Shown one piece after another: positions 13,834 to 25,318 of a DNA stretch of 64,000 nt. Positions within the stretch are counted from its first letter, which is position 1. Every line of letters begins with the position of its first letter. The notes under the pieces were generated by a model. It was not told where the DNA came from, ran no database searches, and saw nothing but the letters and a program-made list of their open reading frames with translations. This stretch comes from Setophaga petechia (Eukaryota > Chordata > Aves > Passeriformes > Parulidae), in assembly GCA_024362935.1 (NCBI GenBank), contig JANCRA010000003.1, forward strand, positions 52,799,844 to 52,863,843, read 5' to 3'. The translations under genes were made by a program, and so were the position numbers.

Positions 13834-13962
13834 CACTCCTGTTGGCATGCTTTGATGGCTTTCTACCTGCCCACAAGTATGACTGTGCCAGGGTTTGTCT
13901 GGATCTTAAACAGGTGTTCAGTTTTTCTAGAGACAGTGGAGAGACAGAGCTGTACCAATAAA

Positions 13963-13975
13963 AATATCTTTTTTA

Positions 13976-14019
<44 letters not shown>

Positions 14020-14160
14020 TTAATATTTTAATATTATAATTTCTTTGATTTTATTGTTTTATTATTTATTGTTTTATTTTATTTATAATTATTTGTATAT
14101 AATTATATTATTTTATATAAGATAATTATATATACAATATATTTATATATATATAATTTT
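13963..14160. repeat. AT-rich tract with (TA)n
   Basis: (AT) units run from 13981 to about 14013 within a longer A/T-only domain. It lies about 130 bp right of the old LTR. Confidence 0.9.
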
Positions 14161-17100
14161 CAGTGAAAGAAATTTGCATCTTTGTTAACATTTTTGTACT
14201 GTTTTAAACTAAACAGCTGAATAATTTGCTTCTTCATCTGTCTTTCATATGCTGCTGCACAGACATCCATTACATGTCCTCTACAGCAACAAAAAAACCT
14301 GTGCAGAGATGTTTCATTCCGTGTTAGTTGTTGTTTTTTTTCTTTATCCTAGGAGAACTGTTTGCAGACAAATTCATTTTAAATTTATTTTAAATAGTGC
14401 CATTTTAAATGGATGTAAATGAGCATAGGTACCTTGAAAGAGAGAAAGAAAATATCATTTTTAGAGCCATAACATTAATATGAACTGAGGGTTGATGCAT
14501 TTGTGGTGTGCCATTCTGATCTGTGTGATTATTTTCTCTCTCCCTCTTATGCTGTTTCTTCATGGTTTGGTGCTCTTGAGGTATGAATTTTAGTCAAATG
14601 AAGACAAAACTGTGGTTGTTTTATTACTGGTATTACTGTAATTCTTAGGAATCCAAGTCATGAGGCATGATTTCCCTGCCCTAACCACTGTAGCAGTGCT
14701 GATCCAGAAGAGATTGCTGGGGAAATGACAGCGCAGGGGTGGAGGCAGAGGGGAGGAAGCACAGCCTGAGTTCAGCACCCTGGATGGGACTGGAGGCACT
14801 CTGAGGAAGTTTTTTCTCTCTGCAATGTCAATTGCTCTATTAGATCTTCATTTCTTGCTCTCTGTTTAGTCCTGCTGATGGAGAGAACATAATTAATGTG
14901 CTGCTGATAGAGGAAACATAATTATTGTGCTGCTTGGCAGTTGCATCCCTCAAAGCTGTGCCTGAGGAGAGCATTGGGGCTAACTAGAAATTCAGAAAAC
15001 CCTCTAAAATATGAGGAGCAGCATGGGAGCATATTCACGTTTTTTGGCTTCTATTTGACCTTTAAAAAATAACTTGGGTGAGCAAGAGTAATAAAACTTT
15101 CAGCAGTGGGTAAGAGACCAAGAGATGAAGAGAGCAAGAAATGAAGACCTAAGAGAGCATCTTGGGGTCTGTGAGGATTTTTGGAAGTGAAGATGAGTCC
15201 TGTGGAATTGGATGGACTGGAGGGAGTGAATTGTTGCTCTGCTCTGCGGTGGTGCTGGGAGCTCTGCATTCAGGGAAAAAATAAACCACTGTAGTAATAA
15301 AGTTATAAATGATGAGGGACTGCCTTGCTAGAAGGCTCAGCTGTGAGGTCCTGTACGAAAAGAAGCTGCAAGGTTTCAAAGATTGCATTCCAGACTCTGG
15401 GTTTGGATGGATGTTTAAGAGAAGTGCAAGTGCAGCTCGATGACAGCAGGTAGACCTTGACTGAGCAAATTTTACAGTAAATTTGGCATTCATTTTGGTT
15501 TTAGTGTTACTCAGATTTTTAAGGGGAGCAAAGCGCCAAAAGCCAAGCAGGTTTCATCTGTGCTTGATTTCCAGGTTTGATTGGAGAGCAGGGGACAGGG
15601 AAAACTCCTCTCCCCTCGCAGTACTCTTGCTGTCTGTCCATCTCTGTGCCTGCCTGCTCTACCCTAAGCCTTAATGCCAATTTCATAACACTTAGGTTGA
15701 CCTTCTAACTGTGGTTTTTGGCTTGTTTCCTACACACCAGCAGCTCAGGGAGACACAAGGATGACACATGAGTGAGAACACCCTTGAGAAAAGAGGATTT
15801 TTGGAAAAAAGAGCCGTGACAATCCCAGCAGGAGAACTGCCTTGCTCCATTCCTCTGTGTTGTACCAGGGTACCAAAGAAATGCGTGACACAGCTGCCAT
15901 GTTACCTTTGCTCCCAAACAGCCTGCAGGACCTGGGATTTAGGCAAAGCACTCAGATTAAAGAAGCAAGCAAGGCTCCAGGCTGCTTCTAAAATTGCTGT
16001 GAGAGTTTTGTGCATTCCTCATCCCTGTGCCTTGGCACAGCTGCATTGTGGGTCTGCCACTGTGGCTGTGAGAAATGGGAGTGACTCCTTGTGCCACTGC
16101 TGAGCTCTGAGCATCTCCAGGCAACAAAAAAAAAAAAAAAAAACCAACCCAAAAACACAAAACAAAGCACAAAATAAAAGAAACCCAAAATCAAAACAAG
16201 AAAAAAAACCACACCCACAAAAAAACCCAAAAAGAAACCAAAACAAAAAACAAAACCACAAAGCAAACAGAACAACAACAAAACCACCCCAAAAAACAAA
16301 AACAAACAAAAAAGAAAAAAAACCAAACAAAAAACCCCAAACAACAACAACAAAAAAAGCCATCTGGGATTGGTCTGGGTTTCACCAGAAGCAGGGAGGG
16401 ATGGTGCAGCAGGTACAGCAGATTTGAGGCTTTGCTTGCCTCCACACACCTGTCCCAGCTGGCAATGATGTTGTCCCCTTGACTTCAAAACTTGCTCATA
16501 GTGTTTGTAATCTTTTTCCATTACACATAATTTTTAATTTCATTGCAAAGTACATGTTTGGAGGTAGTGTAACCCTGTCTACAAAGCACATGCAAAATTT
16601 CAGCGTGCAAGTGAGTGTAAAACATTTGATTTGATGCTGTTCCAAGCAATGCTTGTTAACAGCATGGCATACAGGTAGAGAAAGTAGAAAAATACGGTGT
16701 AATGCAGTGGAATGAAAAAGTATCTTTCCAGTTCTATTCTGAGAATGCAGCAAAAATAGCCTGATGTCAAATGCTATTTGATATCACTTCTTAATGTGTC
16801 TGATACACTTATTCTTTATGTGAGCCCACTGCTGTCTTGCTTATGCTGCAAAAATTCCAAAATACCTGTATTAATTTATATTTTTTTTGGTTCTATGTGT
16901 ACCAAATTAGTTTTTTGGTTTCATTCTCAGGTCCTCATGGTTTTTGCATTGACAAATTGATGGCATTCCTATCTTCGTGTTGTAGAAGAGAATTTGAACT
17001 TAACAGCTCCACGTACTGATTACAAAATCTTATCTCTCTGCAGGGGAATGAATCCCTGCAGTTTCACTTCTTGCCAAACTGAGGGAAGGTGGCTGCAAGG

Positions 17101-17270
17101 AATTGCAGCACTGGCATGTCTGCTCTGACACCAGTGCTGGACAAGAAGTAGAAGTAAAAAAGCAACAGCCAAAGCTTCTCTGTAAACCCAGGCAGACCCA
17201 GGAGTGGTGAGAGTTTGTGTTTTACTCTAATATTAAAGCAAGCAGATAAATGAGAGAAACACGTATTAAA
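14161..17270. other. Intergenic, no gene recognised
   Basis: Unique sequence except for the A-rich tract at 16.1-16.4 kb. The stretch 14.6-16.1 kb is somewhat GC richer but has no exon-like pattern that I can support. Confidence 0.7.
16124..16360. repeat. A-rich (CAAA-type) tract
   Basis: About 237 bp of A with interspersed C, starting with an uninterrupted run of about 19 A and containing CAAAA, CAACAA and AAACC motifs. It creates long Phe/Val/Leu-rich minus-strand frames that are artefacts. It could be the decayed tail of a retroposed sequence, but I recognise no source to its left. Confidence 0.8.
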
Positions 17271-17799
17271 CATATATTGCATATTTTAATTGCATGTTGC
17301 ATATATTGCATAGATAAATATATATTGCATATTGCCAATTTTAGTTGCATCTGTTAAAATTGAACAGCATTTTTAGCTAAGTGAGTTGCTCTGTACAGCC
17401 TGGCAGGACTGTGCTGCTGTGCTGTCTGTAACCTTTAGGCACAGCTGGGGTTATAGGCCTGAGCTCTGTGCTGACAATAGCCACAGTCTCACTGACTGAT
17501 TTTGACAGTTTATGTCCTGTTGCATATATTCCACAGATAAACATATATTGCATATTTTAATTACTTGTTGCATATATTGCATATATAGATATATATTGCA
17601 TATTGCCCATTTTAATTGCATCTGTTAAAATTGAGCAGCATTTTCAGCTAAGTTGGTTGGTCTGTACAGCCTGGCAGGACTGTGCTGCTGTGCTGTCTGT
17701 AACCTTTAGGCACAGCTGGGGTTGCAGGCCTGAGCTCTGTGCTGACAATGACCACACTGTCTCTGTCACTGACTGCTTTTGACAGTTTATGTCCGGTCA
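17271..17799. repeat. 271-bp tandem duplication
   Basis: Unit 1 is 17271-17541 and unit 2 is 17542-about 17799. Both contain a TGCATATAT-rich part followed by a shared segment with GTACAGCCTGGCAGGACTGT. Identity is high, with a handful of substitutions and small indels, so the duplication is fairly recent. No gene spans it. Confidence 0.88.
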
Positions 17800-20700
17800 C
17801 TTTCAGTGATTTGCAAAGCTGACATTTCCCTTTAGTGAACCTGAAACTCCTTTCTGCTGTATTGCCCAGATATTTTGAACATCCCAGGCAGTAGTGAAAA
17901 GCAGGGAAAAGAGGGCTCCTTTCTCACTGAACCTGGGGAGGGGTGGAAGGAGCTGGAGTATATAAAAAAAACAAACCTGGGCCCCAGATTAGTGTAGTTG
18001 TGGTCAGAGATTTATTTCTATTAATTTGTCATGCTATAAATGCCACAGTACTCTTCTGTTCTGTAGCAGATATTCTCCTGCTCTTACAATATTTTCCCTC
18101 CTTATGGAAAAGTGTATCTGATTGAGCCAATTTATACTGACAGCTTCCCTAAGTTAACTTCTCTGTGAATTCCCAGTTCATTTAATATATTTTCCTCATG
18201 CTTCCCACATTTGAGTTACCTTTGTTCTGTGTCTGAAGGATAGGAAGCTGATAGTTATTTTATATTTATATTTCAAGGCTGCTTAATGTTTAATGAGGCT
18301 GAATATGTTGTAAAAAGCTTCAGAACACTCAGGCTGGTTAATATTTCATGTCGATCTACAGAGACAACTATATTGATCTTTTAAGCATCTGCTAAACAAG
18401 ACAAGGAATAAATTAGATTTTGGTCAGTTTGATTTGGCTGGTGAGTTAAATAGCTTTTAGAGCATTATCACCTTTTAAAATGTTTTGTTTCCAGTTGAAT
18501 AAAGTAGATTTTGAAGGCAGTATTTCATGTCGTTTCTCATTGCTCTTCATCTTGCCTGTTTCATTTCAGCTGTGTTTGTGTGTGTTAGGAGGGATGCAGG
18601 GCATAAAGAGGGGATGTTTGCACTGGCTGCTTTATGCACCCATAATTAGACCTTCTGAAGCCACAGTGGAAGGGTCCTACCTGTCCCTTTTGACTGCATT
18701 TTGGACACAGGTTCCCACCATTAAATAATGTTTATTTGCATCACAGTTACACGCTTAGAAAATTCTCTGCAAAGCTGGACCATGAATACAGTCTGATTCA
18801 GGGGAAAACCTGCTTTATCCCCAAAGCTCCTTATCCTAGAGGAACTATTTTAACATCTTGGATGCAAGTTTACTTTTTACCAGCTTTGGGGGTAACAAGT
18901 GCAGAAAATGGATTTCCTTGTAAAAAGAGGAAAAATAAATTATCTATTCAGATGTTTACAGAATTGTCCTGTACACCTACTGCAAGGGGAATAACAAGAC
19001 TTTACAAAGGTCCTTTCATACTGAAATCATTTCATAACAGGTTTGGGATGATTGAAAATTTCCAAACTCCGTGCTCAGAAGATGCAGCACGTGTAGAGCT
19101 GATCTAAACCAGACATTTTTATTAAGAAGCTGAGCTGGCAGCATTGGCACAGAGCCATGGGGTTTGAATGTTAGCTCCAGAACAGGTCATGCAGCTTACC
19201 CTATAGAAAGACCCATGAAGGAAACATTTGGCAGTTTGACTAAATTCAAGTGTAAATTACTGCATTTAATGTCTCCATGAAAACAGTACTCTCTAACCTG
19301 CAAGTACACAAATACTTCTCTGGTATAGAGCTAAATTTTAAATTATTTTGTAGTAAACTAAATATTCCAACTCAGTATAATCCTAAATAAGTCTGTTTCA
19401 GGTTAGATATATTTATGTTTATAATTATATATGGGAATTATGGAATTGAATCATACTTTTTTTAGACCCTTGCATTTGTGGAGTTTTTTTGATTGATTGT
19501 TTAACTATAGTTTGCTGTATCCAGTTTGGAACAGATGTAATAGCTGTGAAAACCTTTCTTTGGTAGAAAACAATTAAAAGTTACCAGTTATCAACAATTT
19601 GGGCAGGTCTGGGGGTTCCTAGAAATGTTACACCTATTAACTGAATTTAAAACATAAGAACAAAGAAAAAAGGCAAAAACTTGATGCAAAATCTGTTAAA
19701 CTAAGAGCAGGAATGAACAGAAGGATACCTCTAGGATACCTCTCCAACACTTTTTGCTTCATTCCCACTCCCTGTGGAATTCCCTTGTGAATTCACTCTT
19801 TAAAAAGATGCTCCCTATGATTTTAAAATGTCTCACCTATGTGTTACCCTGTAAAGATTTTAGGAAGTTTTAGCCAGCTGAAATCTGTTGCACTTGTCAT
19901 TTGATGGGTTCTCAAGTAGCATTCCTTCCCTTTGAGTCCCAGCAACCTGTGTGATGCAGTGAAAGCCATTTTTAAATTTGAAGCTGGAGGGGGCATTTAG
20001 GAGTAATTTGGGGGGATGTCTCTGACCTGTCCATCTCATCAATACTGTGTTCTGTCTGTGTTATTTTATGCTTGATCTAATATATACTAGATATATATAT
20101 CTAATATATATCTATATATCTATGATCAAAACTCATCCCTGCTTTATTTCTTCCTGAAACATTAAATTCTCTGACTTTTATCCAAACAGGAGGTATGTCC
20201 TGAGAAGCCCTGAGAACATCAGGCTCCTGGGAGTTCAGTAATTCCTTCAAGGTACATTTTCAAAAGCTATACTAATGTTTCATCTTCAGTGCTCCCAATG
20301 GTCCTTTTTAAAAGCTGTCAGGCTCTTCCCATATAAAGAAAATATTTTCCATGCATCTCAATGCATATCTAAATTCTTGTTGATAAGATGGAACATTTCT
20401 AATGCATGTGTCCCCCTTAATTAGCACTCAGATTCTAAAAGTACTCATTCTAATTAGCACTCAGATTCAGGATCCTGCCACGACTTCTTCTATACAGCTG
20501 TTCTGAAATTTCAGGTATGTGCTAGTTTCAGACCACAAATGTGACCAACATTACAAATGAGGCCAACTAAGAAACATTTAAAAACACTAAAACTTCAGAA
20601 GTTAGCCAGCCAGACCATATCTGGACCCTTTATGATTATGAAATAAATTTTTCCACAGGGAAAACAGCTAATGTGGAGTACATGAAACTGAGCTCTGCTG

Positions 20701-20814
20701 CCCTAAGCTAACACTTGTGCTGAGGATGGCTATGCCTTAATCATCAATAGGAATGGTAATTATCAATAGGATACAATAGGATCATTGTATCCTTGTCACT
20801 GCCAGAGTGAAGAA
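17800..20814. other. Intergenic, no gene recognised
   Basis: Unique AT-rich sequence. A short direct repeat AATTAGCACTCAGATTC occurs twice near 20.42-20.47 kb, and a TATATCTA cluster lies near 20.08-20.12 kb. Confidence 0.7.
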
Positions 20815-20951
20815 ATGATTCAGTCAGGTTGAATCTGTCTATTCCAATGAAAGGGACTGCACAGAGCTCCCTAAAGAAAGGAGATCACAGCCCATCCTGC
20901 TCCTGTTACAAGAGTACCTTACAATAGTTGCAGAATGTTTTATTATTTGCT
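20815..20951 (+). repeat. Inverted repeat, left arm
   Basis: About 137 bp, from AATGATTCAGTCAGG to ATTATTTGCT. It is complementary to 21741-21880 with roughly 5-6 substitutions and a 3-bp indel. The spacer between the arms is about 790 bp. Confidence 0.85.
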
Positions 20952-21576
20952 TTTTTTCCTTTATCTGTGCATGCAGGTGTGAAATTGGCTGTTGTGTCAT
21001 GTGCACATGTGTGCCCCTTGTTCACTGTTTCACACTGGGGGAAAGCTGGTGACTTCTTCTGAGGTGGCTCTGAAATTCACCATGCCTGGGATAATCTATA
21101 CAGCACTTGAGTCTCAGGGATATCAGCCTTACTGGTGCCTGAAACCTGAGTGGGAAATAATCCTCAATTCTCCCTTTGAGATTAGTGGAAATGGTTAATA
21201 AGCTGGGCACTATGAGTGGAACACAGCACAACTAAACTGCAGCCATGAAAAGAGAAGTGCTGGATGCTTCCAAGAGCTTGGCTATAGGCCAAATCAGGTT
21301 GTGCAAAATTTTTAGCTATGATATCTTTTTTTTTTTGTAGATGCTTCTGTCACTCTGTAAAACTCACTTCATTTGCTAAGGGTGATGCTACCATGACTCA
21401 ATAAAACGCTTCAGGCTCCCTGAGCAGACCACAAAGACTTTACACACTGCCTTCTCACAGGACTGTGAGCCAGTGTAATTCCTAAATGCTTGTGGTCAGT
21501 GGCAGTAAGGAGACCAGGATCTGATGGTTGTAAGGTTATTTCTGACCTCCAGTCCCACCACCCCATTGTTCTGCTT

Positions 21577-21700
21577 GCCTTTGGGTGGCCAAGGCCTTAG
21601 ACTAGGCCTTAGAGTAGTTCTTATATTCCTTAGAACTAGCCTTTGGGTGGCCAAGGCCTTAGACCAGGCCTTAGAGTAGTTCTTATATTCCTTAGAACTA
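21577..21700. repeat. 62-bp tandem duplication
   Basis: Two copies of a 62-bp unit (21577-21638, 21639-21700) starting GCCTTTGGGTGGCC. They differ at one position, so the event is recent. It lies in the spacer of the inverted repeat, close to the right arm. Confidence 0.9.
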
Positions 21701-21740
21701 GGAGTTGGTGATAACTTGGGATCAAGATCAGCTTCTGCAC

Positions 21741-21880
21741 AGCAAATAATAAAACATTCTGCAACTATTGTAAGGTACTCTTGTAACAGGAGCAGGATGG
21801 GCTGTGATCTCCTCTCTCTAGGGAGTTCTGTACAGTCCCTTTCATTGGAATAGGAGACAGATTCAACCTGACTGAATCAT
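21741..21880 (-). repeat. Inverted repeat, right arm
   Basis: About 140 bp, the reverse complement of 20815-20951. No target-site duplication is evident at the outer edges, and the arm ends do not match any transposon termini I know. Confidence 0.85.
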
Positions 21881-23954
21881 TAAATGGAATTATAAGACAA
21901 TGAACATTAGCCACTTAGCTCATTTCATAAATTTCAAGAATTAAAACTGCATGGGCAATAATAATGGCTGTTCCAGATATCTAAGTAAGAAAAATGCACC
22001 TTTGATGTATTGTGGCACAGTCATGGTGAAAACACTGAGTTAATGGAGGATCTGTGTAATAAGTTACCATACAGAACCTGCAGCTGCAAATATATAAACA
22101 TGCTTCCCAACAGAATTTCACTGTGTCACAATTGATTAGGAAAATCGGCAATAACTGACAAGATAGGCACAAAATGGATTTTCATGTTGCTGGGATGAAG
22201 TATGGCTCCCAGCAATTAATGGTTTTAGTCATATTAAGAAGATAAATAATGCTATCTGACATTTCAGTATTTCACATTACACTAAAATTTTGTAACATTT
22301 GCTCGTAATATGAGTTGAAATATGTTACCTAGGAAAAAAAATGTTATCTCTGGAACAGTCAAACCCCATTAGAAACCTTAGGCTTGAAAAATCACAATGT
22401 TAACAGTTATATCCCCTAGCAAAGGTTTGCTTTCCTTAAATAGTGTTAAATTTAAACCCAGAAGCTCTAGTCTCTTTTGGAGTTACTCTTCCATAGTGCA
22501 TTGAGCTTGAAAGGGAAATTTAGAGCATGGAATGTTCTGTGCATTACTGAATGTTGGTAAGAGAAACACCATGGAGAACTGCAGAAATGGGAGCCTTTAA
22601 AATAAAATCACATCAGGGATAATTATATTCTCTAAAACTGCTTCTACATTCTGCTTTATTAAAAAAGCTCCTAATCATACTATTACCCCATAACCCACTA
22701 TTAATAAATAATTTGATTATTTTAAACCTCATTCTAATGAGGTTTGGCATGTTTGTCTTTTTCCTAGCTGGATATATGCTACCTCAGTACCATTATTTTG
22801 GGAAAAAAACCCCTTTTTTAGATCTGAATTTTCAGTTACTGTTTGTGTGGAAAGCTCCTCTGATTTCAGCATTCTTACTCACGTAAGTACAGTTTTGCCC
22901 TGAAAAATACCAATGTGTTCCAAGCAGTAACAGGAATCAAGAACAAATATGAGAACAGGATTTTTCTCTTGCGTGCTGCTCATTCTGTTCCAAACTCATT
23001 TAGTAATGTGGAAGAAAATGTGATTGCCAGTCAAAGCACAGATGTGGTTTTTTTGTTGGGACGGTGCACAGAGCATTCAGAAGTGTCATGTTTAGCTGTG
23101 GGCAACAATGCTTAGTGTCTCAGCACCCAACTCCCACTGAATTTCAACAAGAGTGAGCAAACAACCTTCCCCTGGGCTCCAGTGAAAATCCTTGGCTTAG
23201 TATCCAGCCTGAGCTGCAGTTTCACTCACAGGAAACAAGCAGGTTTTGTGAGGTCTTTTAAGGTATTGTTTCCTGAAACAGCAGAAGATAATCTGAGTAC
23301 ACAGAGAGTACTGAAAATCTGTTAGCAAAATATGTTAGTTTGATAAAGATTGTCAGGATTATTGAGTACAATAAACCTTTCCAAATCCAAGCCATAAAGA
23401 AAATATATAATCATTTACACGTGCCAAGAAACAATTTTACTGCTTCCCAGATAACACTGCATTTAGGCTTTTATTTAACTTGAGGGTACTGTAAAAGCAA
23501 AACCTGTTCACTTTTATGACATTTGCCCTACTGTATGTTAGTGGGAGAGGTAGGGATTTTTCAGAGACATTGCTGGCAATGTCACAAGATGTGCACCCCA
23601 AAAGCTTAGTGGTGCTGCCAGCAAGCACATGTAATTTCTGTCAGACTCAGCAATCTACATTTAATATCTTCAACTGCAAGATGTAAAATATTGTACCAGG
23701 GCTCTTCTATGACCTTATAAAAATGACACTGTTCACAGAGGTCACAGCTCTGCACTGCCTCCTGATGATTTTTACAAATGTGTTGAACTGCTGAAGTGTC
23801 TCACAGCCTGGGAGTCTCAAAGCTCCCCTCTGGATTGTTCATGGTGTGATGTTTTACACCAAACCTTCCAGGAACCTCCCAGAGAATGCTGCTGGGGAGT
23901 CCTGATCTCCCAGTACTAATGGCCAGAACAAATTCTAGTAACAGTACTATGTAT
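21881..23954. other. Intergenic, downstream of RCN1
   Basis: Nothing recognised. It lies just past the inferred end of the RCN1 transcript. A longer RCN1 3' UTR reaching into it cannot be excluded. Confidence 0.65.
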
Positions 23955-23979
23955 AATGCACTTCTTTTTGGCTTTTCTT

Positions 23980-23985
23980 TTTATT
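23980..23985 (-). terminator. Candidate distal RCN1 poly(A) signal
   Basis: This is a canonical AATAAA hexamer on the minus strand, about 1.23 kb past the stop, followed by T-rich sequence on that strand. It is one of two candidates for the RCN1 transcript end. Confidence 0.4.
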
Positions 23986-24159
23986 TAATGAGGTGACAAA
24001 GAACAGTTGGGGTTGTATGTCCAGATGCTCTTGGAAATGACCATCCCAGTGCTTTGGGAACTACTGGCTTTAGAGGCTTGGTGTGTCTTTTCACATCATC
24101 TCTCTGCTAATCTGTGTTAGTGTTATTGCACCTTCACAGTATCACAAAGAAGTATTGGT

Positions 24160-24165
24160 TTTATT
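24160..24165 (-). terminator. Candidate proximal RCN1 poly(A) signal
   Basis: This is a canonical AATAAA hexamer on the minus strand, about 1.05 kb past the RCN1 stop codon. It is a candidate only. Confidence 0.4.
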
Positions 24166-25210
24166 GTGCTTCTTTTCAAACCAGTACAGTTAAAAACAAC
24201 CAAACTTGGAGAAGTTGGTTATATAAAAATATACATGTAACAACTCACATTATACAGTAAAAAATAAAGCACCTATGTGGAAAGCTTCCCCTTTTTTGGG
24301 AAGGAGAACTGTCTTTAGAGTTACAGGTATATACACACAAACCCAGAAGCTCAGCTACAAGAATCTGTTCTCTTAGTGGCAGAGGAGACAGAAGGCCCAG
24401 AGGGCTGATCTGTCTCATTCCTTCTCCATCACAGAGCTGCTGCCATTCACACTGCGTGAACAACAGTAGGGCTGGGGTGAAGTGTGAAAAGCAGGAGATA
24501 AATTATGCTCCATGTGGCACAACTCCTCCCAGGAAGCAGCAAGGCCAAGGGCCCACAAACAGTTGTACATTACCCTGTTGTGGAAGGAGCAGCTGCCAGG
24601 CTGGACTCTGCATGCCTGCCTGGGAATGCCAGGGTCAGGGACAAGGGATCTGTGCATTTGCACATTGGAGCAGGAGCCAGGGGGCTGCTGGACACTCCTG
24701 CAGCAGCACTGACCCAACACAGCAACTGTGTGGAGATAAAGCTGGTATCAAACTCTTCTCTGGGCAGGAGGCTCAAAGGGTCATCTCTAAACTGTTACAT
24801 GCTACTAGAAAAGACAACTAAATAACTTAAGTCTGATTAAACATTAGGGTTCTAATCCTAGGTGCATTTCACTATGGTAAAAGTGGGTATTTGAAGAAAA
24901 TACTTGGCTATTTAAGATCTTTGCAATGTTTTAAGAAGTGCCTTTTCCATGCCAGGCTCTAACCTATTCAGAAAAGTTACCTTCTTAATTTTTTCAAAAA
25001 TAAAACTCTAGTAACTAAAGATTGTATTTAACCATGTGAAAGGAGTAGAAAAGCTATTCCTACGTGGTTTCTGAGGTAATAAGCTGGCATGTTAAAAATA
25101 ATATTAATGCAAGTCATTCAGCTGTGAGTGTCCCTTGCTCATCTTCCCTCCAGGAGGGGATGGACACAGTGATTTCAGTAAGGTGGAGAAAAGATGTGTG
25201 GCACACTGGA

Positions 25211-25318
25211 TCATAGCTCATCATGGTTTCTCGTGAGGTCCTCCCCATAATTAGTAGCTTGACTTCCAACAAACATGTTCCAGTTGTCTAAAACTTCCTC
25301 TTTTGTTAGTTTTTGATC
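25211..25318 (-). CDS. RCN1: RCN1 coding exon 6 (EF-hand 6, HDEL, stop)
   Basis: This exon has 108 coding nt and encodes residues 284-318 and a TGA stop at 25213-25211. The acceptor is CCTTCTACCAG|GATCAA. It completes EF-loop 6 (DQKLTKEE) and continues with the conserved [18 protein letters not shown] segment. The final HDEL is the ER-retention signal that defines the lumenal location. Confidence 0.97.
   Translation of the reverse strand, partial: DQKLTKEEVLDNWNMFVGSQATNYGEDLTRNHDEL

Larger units (their letters stand above)
23955..25210 (-). other. RCN1: RCN1 3' UTR (inferred extent)
   Basis: No other gene starts in this stretch downstream of the RCN1 stop. Candidate AATAAA signals lie on the minus strand at 24165-24160 and 23985-23980. 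Using the distal one gives a 3' UTR of about 1.25 kb. The true end cannot be fixed from sequence alone. Open frames near 24245-24825 on both strands fall inside this interval and look fortuitous. Confidence 0.5.

Noticed and set aside
13505..14031. GC-rich frames of 82-147 codons
   Set aside because: They overlie the old LTR at 13315-13833 and run into the AT microsatellite.
15988..16521. 177-codon minus-strand frame rich in Phe, Val and Cys, looking like a membrane protein
   Set aside because: It is the complement of the A-rich tract; the hydrophobicity is a composition artefact.
24245..24825. Overlapping frames of 66-121 codons on both strands
   Set aside because: They fall inside the inferred RCN1 3' UTR and lack any conserved feature.
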